This document shows, in pieces, positions 41,209-48,682 of a stretch of DNA of 64,000 nucleotides (position 1 is the stretch's first letter; each line of letters starts with the position of its first letter). The position numbers and the translations under genes are program-made. Origin of the DNA: CAXMST01 sp963712765 (GTDB taxonomy: Bacteria > Actinomycetota > Thermoleophilia > Solirubrobacterales > 70-9); NCBI GenBank assembly GCA_963712765.1, contig CAVQIX010000006.1:226778-290777 (forward strand), in the 5' to 3' direction. The notes under the pieces are model-generated. The model made no database searches, was not told the DNA's origin, and saw nothing but the letters and a program-made list of their open reading frames with translations.

Positions 41209-41757
41209 ATGAGCCCACTCGGAGCACCCGACGAGACCGAGGAGCAGAGCGAGGCTGAGCGCCGGCGAATCGCGCGGCGCTATCGCCGGCGCCGCGGAGA
41301 GGAACTGCGCGCCCTGGCCGCCCCGCACACCGAGGGTGAGGTGATAGCCGCAGGGGAGTTCTCCACGGCCCCGATCGAGACGCTTGCCGCGATTCCCCTC
41401 TTCGGAGCCCTGTTCGCCGCCGTCGCCCGCTTCCGCAGCTCCCACCGGCGGATCACCCCGAACGTACTCGCCGCGGTCGATGCATCCCGCTTCTACCTGC
41501 TCGCTCTCAGGCCCGAGATCAGCGGCCCAACCAGCGAGCCGATCGAGAGCTGGCCGCTGGCCGAGGTCGGCGTCGGCTCGGTTCAGGCCCGGTTCATGCG
41601 GGAGGAGGTCCTGATCGCGATCAAGGACCGCGATCCGCTCAAGCTCTACGCCCGATCGCTACGGACGAACCCCTGGGCGGCGGAGGTGGTGCGCCGGCTC
41701 GGTGGAGATGCTCCGGAGCCGATCGACCTAAGCGACCCGGACCGCGAGGATGGGTGA
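41209..41757 (+). CDS. Hypothetical protein, possibly PH-like
   Basis: The 182-residue protein starts with a charged, Arg/Glu-rich helix, then an alternating strand pattern (VLAAVDASRFYLLALRPEI, VQARFMREEVLIAIKDRD) that could be a small PH-like barrel. It has no signal or membrane segment. The ATG at 41209 has a GGAG upstream. I do not recognise a family. Confidence 0.55.
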   Translation: MSPLGAPDETEEQSEAERRRIARRYRRRRGEELRALAAPHTEGEVIAAGEFSTAPIETLAAIPLFGALFAAVARFRSSHRRITPNVLAAVDASRFYLLALRPEISGPTSEPIESWPLAEVGVGSVQARFMREEVLIAIKDRDPLKLYARSLRTNPWAAEVVRRLGGDAPEPIDLSDPDREDG

Positions 41758-41855
41758 GCGCCGAGCTCAACGTCCGGCAGAGCGATCCAGCTCCCGTCCG
41801 CTCGGCGCGTGGAGCTTGACCTTCATCCGGCGCAGCTTGCGCTTCTCGACCTGCC

Positions 41856-42575
41856 TCAGCCGGGGCGAGGTCGATCACGGCGGGAGGCGCCGCCGAAGCG
41901 CTCGACCTGCTCCCAGGCCCTCGCGGCGGTACGCCAGTCGCGCTCGGCGCCGGGCATCCCCTGCCGGCGGACCCCGATCGCGTAGGCAATGGCGGCCAGG
42001 AGGCCGACGGCCGCAAAAGCCGTCTGCACCCCGAGCACGCCTTCCTCGGACCAGTAGACGTCCTCCAACTCGAGCAATAGGCCGGTCTCATCGAGGACCA
42101 GGGCGACGCCGGCGCCGAAGGGGATCGCCAGCCAGCGGTTGGGGCCCTCGGGACGGAGGCCGATCGCGATCCCCCCGGCGATGAAGCTGAGTACCGCGCC
42201 GGGGACGAAGTGATGGATGTGGCGCCCCCCGGCGACCACGTCGTGAAACGGTCCCACTCGCCCGCGGATCCGGATCGTGTGGGTGATGCCCCGGGTCAGC
42301 GCGAAGGTAGCGATGAAGGCGGCCAGCATGTTGACGATCGCGTTCTCGCGGGTGCTGCTCACCCGGTAGCCCTCCCGCATGACATCAAGCGGCCCCGGGC
42401 CCTCCCCGTCGCGGTCCCCCGGATCGCCGTGCGAGGCGGGCAGGCTCCCCAGCCTCCAGACCCGGACCGCCTCGGCGCCGATCAGGACCGTCGCAGCGCT
42501 GATCGAGACCACGCCAAGGACCCGTGTCCGCCGCCGCAATCGCCGCTCCCCGGCTGAGCGCCCTCGGCGGATCAT
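41856..42575 (-). CDS. Four-helix membrane protein with a His-rich loop
   Basis: The 239-residue protein has an N-terminal helix (VVSISAATVLIGAEAVRVW), a predicted helix around NMLAAFIATFALTRGI and the motif GGRHIHHFVPGAVLSFIAG. Two further helices follow. The H-x-HH at a membrane edge could bind metal or heme. Its ATG overlaps the stop of the kinase-like gene (ATGA), implying co-expression and possibly an output partner. I do not recognise a named family. Confidence 0.72.
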   Translation of the reverse strand: MIRRGRSAGERRLRRRTRVLGVVSISAATVLIGAEAVRVWRLGSLPASHGDPGDRDGEGPGPLDVMREGYRVSSTRENAIVNMLAAFIATFALTRGITHTIRIRGRVGPFHDVVAGGRHIHHFVPGAVLSFIAGGIAIGLRPEGPNRWLAIPFGAGVALVLDETGLLLELEDVYWSEEGVLGVQTAFAAVGLLAAIAYAIGVRRQGMPGAERDWRTAARAWEQVERFGGASRRDRPRPG

Positions 42576-43417
42576 GTCTCCCCCATCTCCTCGGCAAGCG
42601 CCAGGACCCGGGCCAGGCGAGCCGCTGAGCGGGGTCGCTCTCCCGGGTCCTTGGCGAGGCCGCGGCGCACGGCCGCATCGATCTCGGCGCCGAGATCGGC
42701 GCCCCCGGCCGCCAGGCGCGGAGGGTCGTCCTGCAGATGAGCCCACAGGACCCTCATTCCAGCGCGGTCGGCGAAGGGCGGACCGCCGGTCAGCATCTCG
42801 AAGCACATGCACGCGAGGGCGTAGATGTCGGCGCCTGGTCCGACCTCCTCGCCGCGGATCTGTTCCGGCGCCATGTAGTCCACCGATCCGAGCGCGGTCC
42901 CGGCCTCGGTCAGGGCCGTGCCCTGCGTGTCCTTGACGAGCGCGAAGCCGCCCAGGTGCGCGCCACCGGCGGAGTCAACGACGACGTTCGCCGGGCAGAC
43001 GTCGCGGTGGACGACGCCGGCGGCGTGGAGAGCGTCGAGCGCACTGCCGAGCTCGCCCGTGACCCGCACCACCTCCCCGATCTCGAGGCTGCCACGATCG
43101 GCCAGGACGGCGGCGAGGCTGAGCTCGCCGATGTTCGGCTGGACGAGGAACGGGCGCCCCTGGTGCACTCCGGTCTCGAGCACCCCGATCAGGTTGGGGT
43201 GCTCGACGCCTGCGGCGATCCTCGCCTCGCGCTCGAAGCGGGCCCGATGCTCGGGGGAGGCGTCCTCATCCGCACCGACCGTCCGTAGCCGCACGGCGAC
43301 GCCGTCTGCCCCGATGGCCCGGAACTCGCGGACCGCGCCGCTCGATCCCAGCGATCGCTCGATCCGGTAGCCCCCAACGCTGCTGCCAGGGCTCAGGCTC
43401 TCGACGGTGCCGTCCAC
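42572..43417 (-). CDS. Serine/threonine kinase-fold protein, probable pseudokinase
   Basis: The 281-residue protein keeps the kinase fold: the HRDVCPANVVV catalytic loop with Asp139 and Asn144, YMAPEQI and ADIYALACMCFEML. Key residues are altered. The ATP-binding Lys is Arg43 (VAVRLR), the DFG motif is replaced by Gly-Phe-Ala (HLGGFALV), and the glycine loop is LGSSGA. Loss of the DFG Asp normally abolishes Mg-ATP coordination. It has no PASTA or transmembrane segment and is coupled to a membrane protein gene. Confidence 0.82.
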   Translation of the reverse strand: MDGTVESLSPGSSVGGYRIERSLGSSGAVREFRAIGADGVAVRLRTVGADEDASPEHRARFEREARIAAGVEHPNLIGVLETGVHQGRPFLVQPNIGELSLAAVLADRGSLEIGEVVRVTGELGSALDALHAAGVVHRDVCPANVVVDSAGGAHLGGFALVKDTQGTALTEAGTALGSVDYMAPEQIRGEEVGPGADIYALACMCFEMLTGGPPFADRAGMRVLWAHLQDDPPRLAAGGADLGAEIDAAVRRGLAKDPGERPRSAARLARVLALAEEMGET

Positions 43418-43442
43418 TCGGCACCGAGCCTAGCGCCGCCCC

Positions 43443-46406
43443 CTAAGCCGCGACCGGCTCACGCCTGCTCTCGGCCCCGCCACCCTTCCGCGTCTTGCGG
43501 ACCACGGGCTCGACCAGATCCTCGAGGAACCGGCCGGTATGTGAGGTCGGGTCGGCGGCGACCTCCTCGGGCGTGCCGACGGCGACGATCTCCCCGCCGG
43601 CCTCACCGCCCTCCGGGCCGAGGTCGATCAGCCGGTCGGCTGACTTGATCACGTCGAGGTTGTGCTCGATGACGACGACCGTGTTGCCGGAGTCGACGAG
43701 CCGGCCGAGGACCTCGAGCAGACGCTGTACGTCCGCGAAGTGCAGGCCGGTGGTCGGCTCATCGAGGATGTAGAGGGTCTCCCCCGTCGCGACCTTTGAG
43801 AGCTCGGTCGCCAGCTTCACGCGCTGCGCCTCACCGCCGGAGAGAGTCGTCGCCGGTTGCCCGAGCCGGATGTAGTCGAGCCCGACATCGTGCAGCGTCT
43901 TCAGCCGGCGATGGATCTTCGGGATGTTCTCGAAGAACGCGACCGCCTCCTCGACCGGCATCTCGAGCACGTCGGAGATCGTCTTGCCCTTGAAGCGGAC
44001 CTCGAGCGTCTCGCGGTTGTATCGCTTGCCGTGGCATTGCTCGCAGGGGACGTAGACGTCGGGCAAGAAGTGCATCTCGATCTTGATCTGCCCATCCCCC
44101 TTGCAGACCTCGCAGCGGCCGCCCTTGACGTTGAAGCTGAACCTGCCGGGCTTGTAGCCCCGGGCCCGCGCCTCCTTCGTCTTCGAGAAGAGCTCGCGCA
44201 CGTGGTCGAATACCCCGGTATAGGTGGCCGGGTTCGAGCGTGGAGTGCGGCCGATCGGCGACTGATCGATGTTGATCACCTTGTCGACCTGATCGAGCCC
44301 CTCGATCCCCTCGTGAGCGCCGGGACGCATCCGCGCGCGGTGCAGGCGGTTGGCGAGCGAGCGATGCAGGATCTCGTTGACCAGAGTCGACTTACCGGAG
44401 CCCGATACCCCGGTCACGCAGCAGAAGACGCCGAGCGGGAAGTGAGCGTCGACTCCCTTGAGGTTGTGCTGGCGAGCGCCGCGGACGATCAGCTCGCCCG
44501 CCGGCTCGCGCCGCTCGGCCGGGACCGGGATCGAGCGTTTGCCGCTCAGGTACTGCCCGGTCGCCGACTTGCGGGTCTTCGCGACCCTCGCGGGCGTGCC
44601 GGCGGCGACGATCTCCCCGCCGTGCTCACCCGCGCCCGGGCCGAGATCGACGAGGTAGTCCGCCGCCCGCATCGTGCCCTCGTCGTGCTCGACGACGATC
44701 ACGGTGTTGCCGAGCTCGCGCAGACGCTCGAGCGTGCCGATCAGCTTCTCGTTGTCTCGTTGATGTAGGCCGATCGAGGGCTCGTCGAGGATGTAGAGGA
44801 CGCCGACCAGGCTGGAGCCGATCTGCGTCGCGAGCCTGATCCGCTGCGCCTCGCCTCCCGACAGGGTCGAGGCCGATCGTTCGAGCGTCAGGTAGCCGAT
44901 CCCGACCGACTCGAGGAAGTGGAGGCGCTCCTCGACCTCGCGGACGATCAGCTTCGCGATCGCTCGCTCCGTGTCGCTCAACTCGAGCTCGCGGACCCAC
45001 TTCAGCGCGGCCCGAGCCGACATCCTGGTGTAGTCGTGAATCGAGAGGTCGCCGACCTTGACCGAGAGGCTCTCCGGACGGAGCCGCGCGCCGTCACACG
45101 CGGGGCACGGCTGCATCGCCATCAGGGATTCGATCTTCTCGCGGGCATTCTCGGAGTCGGTGTTCGCGTAGCGGCGCTCGAGGCCGGCGCCGATCCCCTC
45201 GAATCGCGCGCGATAGGAGCGGCGCCGGCCGTAGCGGTTCTTGTAGCTGACGTCGTGACGCTCCGAGCCGGTGCCCTCGAAGAGGATCTTCTTGTCGGCC
45301 TCGGGGAGCTTCTGCCAGGGGGTGTCGGGATCGATCCCGCGCGACTCGCAGACAGCCATGATCAGGCGCCGGTAGTAGCGGGTCGAGATCCCCATTGCGC
45401 CCGAGAGCGCCCCCTCCTGTATCGAGAGGCTGGGATCGGTGACCAACAGCTCGGCGTCGACCACCCGCTGGAACCCGAGGCCGTGGCAGCGGTCGCAGGC
45501 GCCGTGCGGGGAGTTGAAGGAGAAGATCCGCGGCTCGATCTCGGGCATCGAGGAGCCGCAATTGAGGCAGGCGAACTTCTCGCTGAAGACGAGAACCTCG
45601 CCCCGCTTGCCGGCGGACGGTCCCGAGAGCACGCCGATGCCGGCGACGTCATCATCGTGGGCAGGACCGGAGTCACCGTCGGCGCCCACCAGCTCGACCT
45701 CGACGAGGCCGTCGGCGAGCTGCGAGGCGGCCTCGATCGATTCGCTCAACCGTTTCCTTATCCCGTCCTTCTGCACGAGCCGATCGATGACGATCGAGAT
45801 GTCGTGCTTGAACTTCTTGTCGAGGACGATCTCCTCATCGAGACGGCGCATCTCACCGTCGATCACCGCCCGGGCGTAGCCCTGCTGGCGCATCTCTTCG
45901 AGCATCCGACCGTACTCGCCCTTCCGCTCGCGGACGACCGGGGCGAGCACCATGAACCGCGTTCCCTGCTCGAGTGTGAGGACACGGTCGGTGATCTGCT
46001 CGACCGACTGTCCCGAGATCGGCTCACCGCAGTTGTGGCAGTAGGGGTGACCGACCCGAGCCCACAGCAGGCGCAGGTAGTCGTAGATCTCGGTCACGGT
46101 GCCAACCGTCGAGCGCGGGTTCCGCGAGGTCGTCTTCTGGTCGATCGAGATCGCCGGGCTCAGTCCCTCGATCGAGTCGACATCGGGCTTGTCCATCTGG
46201 CCAAGGAACTGCCTCGCATATGCCGAGAGCGACTCGACGTAGCGTCGCTGTCCCTCTGCGTAGATCGTGTCGAAGGCGAGGCTCGACTTACCGGAGCCCG
46301 AAAGGCCGGTGATGACCACCAGCGCGTCCCTGGGCAGGCTGACGTCGACGCCCTTGAGGTTGTGCTCCCGGGCGCCTGAGACGACGATCTCGGCACGAGT
46401 GGCCAT
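43443..46406 (-). CDS. uvrA: Excinuclease ABC subunit A
   Basis: The 987-residue protein has two ABC cassettes with Walker A GLSGSGKSSLAFDT and GVSGSGKSTLVNEI and signatures LSGGEAQRIRLATQ and LSGGEAQRVKLATE. Two zinc modules are seen in CLNCGS..CDRCHG and CEVCKG..CEQCHG. It recognises DNA damage with UvrB in nucleotide excision repair. The ATG at 46406 is supported by the family N-terminus. A LexA-type box lies 21 bases upstream, so SOS control is likely. Confidence 0.97.
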   Translation of the reverse strand: MATRAEIVVSGAREHNLKGVDVSLPRDALVVITGLSGSGKSSLAFDTIYAEGQRRYVESLSAYARQFLGQMDKPDVDSIEGLSPAISIDQKTTSRNPRSTVGTVTEIYDYLRLLWARVGHPYCHNCGEPISGQSVEQITDRVLTLEQGTRFMVLAPVVRERKGEYGRMLEEMRQQGYARAVIDGEMRRLDEEIVLDKKFKHDISIVIDRLVQKDGIRKRLSESIEAASQLADGLVEVELVGADGDSGPAHDDDVAGIGVLSGPSAGKRGEVLVFSEKFACLNCGSSMPEIEPRIFSFNSPHGACDRCHGLGFQRVVDAELLVTDPSLSIQEGALSGAMGISTRYYRRLIMAVCESRGIDPDTPWQKLPEADKKILFEGTGSERHDVSYKNRYGRRRSYRARFEGIGAGLERRYANTDSENAREKIESLMAMQPCPACDGARLRPESLSVKVGDLSIHDYTRMSARAALKWVRELELSDTERAIAKLIVREVEERLHFLESVGIGYLTLERSASTLSGGEAQRIRLATQIGSSLVGVLYILDEPSIGLHQRDNEKLIGTLERLRELGNTVIVVEHDEGTMRAADYLVDLGPGAGEHGGEIVAAGTPARVAKTRKSATGQYLSGKRSIPVPAERREPAGELIVRGARQHNLKGVDAHFPLGVFCCVTGVSGSGKSTLVNEILHRSLANRLHRARMRPGAHEGIEGLDQVDKVINIDQSPIGRTPRSNPATYTGVFDHVRELFSKTKEARARGYKPGRFSFNVKGGRCEVCKGDGQIKIEMHFLPDVYVPCEQCHGKRYNRETLEVRFKGKTISDVLEMPVEEAVAFFENIPKIHRRLKTLHDVGLDYIRLGQPATTLSGGEAQRVKLATELSKVATGETLYILDEPTTGLHFADVQRLLEVLGRLVDSGNTVVVIEHNLDVIKSADRLIDLGPEGGEAGGEIVAVGTPEEVAADPTSHTGRFLEDLVEPVVRKTRKGGGAESRREPVAA

Positions 46407-46427
46407 CGATCGACCAGTCTAGGGATA

Positions 46428-46441
46428 CGAACGGTTGTTCC
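46428..46441 (-). promoter_or_regulatory. LexA (SOS) box upstream of uvrA
   Basis: The minus strand reads GGAACAACCGTTCG, which matches the Gram-positive/actinobacterial SOS box CGAAC-N4-GTTCG at 9 of 10 specified bases. It lies 21-35 bases before the uvrA start, suitable for repression. Confidence 0.7.
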
Positions 46442-46471
46442 CGCGAAGGAACCGCTGAAAAACCGGCCTCT

Positions 46472-47182
46472 CTAGGTCCAGCTCGCCCGCTGAAGAGCTG
46501 CGTCGATCAGCGAGTCCCTGTCGTCTAGATCGTTGAACTCCTCCGCAAGCCGGGCCGCGATCGTCGCCCGATCCGCGCCCTCCATCGCCATGTTCGTCGC
46601 GACGACCCTGGCGGCGCCTAGATCGAAGCCGCTGGAGCTGATCCTGCCGCGGAGATCCACCCCCTCAGAACGGGCGTCGCGCAGGCTGCCTGCGTCGTCG
46701 TCTGGGCCACCCCTGGAGGGGTTCCCGGGGGCATCGGAGAGCTGGTCGGGCGGTGCGGGCCGGGCTCCAGCGGGGACCGGATCACCGGCCGTGATCTCGG
46801 TCACCCGGGCCCGGACCTCATCGGCCAGCGAGGTGCCGAGGCTACCGACCCGGGTCCGCAGCTCGTCGGCCTGGGTCAGGAGCCTTTCGAGCTGAGCCCA
46901 TGCCCGCTGCGTCGCCTGCTCGGCGTCCGCGGTCGAGGCGTCGATTATCTGAGCGCGCTCGGCGCGCGCGCCGGCGAGGATCTGGTCCGCCTCGGCACGC
47001 GCCTCACTGAGTGCGCGCTCGGCCTCGGCAATCATCGAGTCGGCCGTTTCCCGGGCATCGGATTCGATCCCCGCGGCGGCGTCTTCGGCGGCCCGTATGA
47101 CGTCCGCCACGCGATCTGACACCGAACCCGGAAGCCGTCTTGGTCCAGCATCCATTGCAGGGAGGGTACCGGGCGTCGTCAC
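46472..47182 (-). CDS. Coiled-coil protein, DivIVA-linked paralogue without the DivIVA head
   Basis: The 236-residue protein has a long Ala/Glu/Arg-rich coiled coil (about residues 20-130), a Pro/Gly-rich linker and a C-terminal helical module (AARVVATNMAMEGADRATIAARLAEEF). The coiled coil and C-terminal module are shared with its upstream neighbour, but the DivIVA-like N-terminus is replaced by a short PGSVSDRVADVIRAA segment. It follows that gene by 35 bases and probably forms hetero-oligomers with it. No signal peptide is visible. Confidence 0.68.
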   Translation of the reverse strand: MTTPGTLPAMDAGPRRLPGSVSDRVADVIRAAEDAAAGIESDARETADSMIAEAERALSEARAEADQILAGARAERAQIIDASTADAEQATQRAWAQLERLLTQADELRTRVGSLGTSLADEVRARVTEITAGDPVPAGARPAPPDQLSDAPGNPSRGGPDDDAGSLRDARSEGVDLRGRISSSGFDLGAARVVATNMAMEGADRATIAARLAEEFNDLDDRDSLIDAALQRASWT

Positions 47183-47217
47183 GATAGTCGCTCCCGATCT
47201 CCGCTCGGGCCGCCTCC

Positions 47218-48039
47218 TCAGGCCCGCCCGGCGCGACTGAGGACGTCGTCGACGAGACCGCCGACCTCCTCGAGCCCTGCGAACTCGGCGGAGATGCGCT
47301 CGACGATCTCCTGCCGGTCCGCACCGTCGAGCGCCATGTTCATCGCAACGAGCCGCGCGGCGCCCGAATCGAACTCACCGCGGGCAGCCGTCGCGTCCGT
47401 AGGAGCGGGCGGGGCGGGATCCGGGTCACCTCCGCGCAGTTGGGCGATCAGGTCGTCGGTGCTCTCACCCCCGGAAGGGCTCCCGGCCTCCGGCTCCGGC
47501 TCCGGCTCGGGTGCCGGCCCCGGCTCGGGTTCGGGCCGCGGCTCCGGTTCTGCCTCCGACGTGGGCGTTGTATCCGGCTGTGGCGAATCGGCTGTGGAGA
47601 CGGTCCCGGAACGGTCGTTGACCTCGCCGGCGAGCTCCTCGCCGAGACTGCCGACGCGACTACGGAGGTCCTCTGCCTGGCTGACCAGGCTCTCGACCGC
47701 TCCCTGCGCCCGCTCGACCCGATCCTGGGCCTCCCGTTTCGCCATTGCGACGATCTCGGCGGCCTCCTCGTGTGCCTTGGCCAGTGTCCCCTCCGCTTCA
47801 GCCCTGGCCTCCGACAGGGTGCTCTCCGCCTCCGTGCGCGCCCCGCCCTCGATTCGGGCCGCCGCCTCCTCGGCCGCGGCGACGATGCCCGAGACCTGCT
47901 CGGAGACCGTGCCGGCAATGGTCGGCGGCGCCTGCTGAAGCCGCTCGGCAAGGGTTTCAAGATGCGCCCGCACCGCATCCGGATCCCAGCCCTTGCGGGA
48001 GGTCGGGAAGTCTTCGCGCAAGATCTCGGCTGGGTCCAT
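47218..48039 (-). CDS. DivIVA-like coiled-coil protein
   Basis: The 273-residue protein starts with a DivIVA-type N-terminal motif (FPTSRKGWDPDAVRAHLETL), which in the family binds curved membranes. A coiled coil (residues 40-130), a Pro/Glu-rich repeat linker and the same C-terminal module as the downstream gene (LVAMNMALDGADRQEIVERI) follow. It may localise cell-pole or division factors. It is not the main wag31-type DivIVA by length or linker. Function is inferred from the N-terminal motif. Confidence 0.75.
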   Translation of the reverse strand: MDPAEILREDFPTSRKGWDPDAVRAHLETLAERLQQAPPTIAGTVSEQVSGIVAAAEEAAARIEGGARTEAESTLSEARAEAEGTLAKAHEEAAEIVAMAKREAQDRVERAQGAVESLVSQAEDLRSRVGSLGEELAGEVNDRSGTVSTADSPQPDTTPTSEAEPEPRPEPEPGPAPEPEPEPEAGSPSGGESTDDLIAQLRGGDPDPAPPAPTDATAARGEFDSGAARLVAMNMALDGADRQEIVERISAEFAGLEEVGGLVDDVLSRAGRA

Positions 48040-48152
48040 CGGGCTGAGCCTAGCGAAGCGGTTGAGGCGCTCCGGCGATCGATTCGATGCGGACTGGACC
48101 CGCCCACCCGAGGCCTGCGCAGGATCGCGGCCGGCTCGATATCGTCACCAAC

Positions 48153-48620
48153 GTGTCGACGATCGCGATGAGTCAGGGGGTCGACGCCCCCGCGCCGATC
48201 GTCTGGCAGGTGCTGACCGCGCTCGACGAGTCCGGGCAGGCGATCAGTGGCATCGAATCGATTGACCGCGTCTCGGGGCCGGAGTTCGGCGTCGGCACGC
48301 GCTGGCGGGAGACCCGCACCGTGTTCGGCAAGCGGACCACCGAGGAGATGGAGGTCACCTCGATCGAACCCGGCCGCTCCTACACGGTCGAGTCGCGCGG
48401 CAAGGGCGCCCACTACATCTCGGTGATGGCGGTATCGGCCGTGCAGAAGAACACCAGCGAGGTCTCGATGAGCCTCAACGCCGAGCCGACCGGACTCGGA
48501 TCGAGGGTCATGTCAGCGACGATCGGACGACTGTTCGCGGGCGCGACGAAGAAGATGATCGCCGCGGATCTCGATGACATCGCCCGGACGGCCGAGGCGC
48601 GCGCGGCAGCCGACGGCTAG
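48153..48620 (+). CDS. SRPBCC (polyketide cyclase/START-like) protein
   Basis: The 155-residue protein shows the SRPBCC pattern: an N-terminal strand (VDAPAPIVWQVLTAL), the FGVGTRWRETRTVFGK hairpin, alternating strands and a long C-terminal helix (LFAGATKKMIAADLDDIAR). The fold binds hydrophobic ligands. The GTG at 48153 is preferred to the open-frame start at 48087. It is divergent from the DivIVA-like gene and has no informative partner. Confidence 0.72.
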   Translation: MSTIAMSQGVDAPAPIVWQVLTALDESGQAISGIESIDRVSGPEFGVGTRWRETRTVFGKRTTEEMEVTSIEPGRSYTVESRGKGAHYISVMAVSAVQKNTSEVSMSLNAEPTGLGSRVMSATIGRLFAGATKKMIAADLDDIARTAEARAAADG

Positions 48621-48682
48621 GAGAGGCAGCAGCCGGCAGCCGGGCCGCAGCCGCTCGGAGCCCCCATCAGCGGCTCGCGCAC

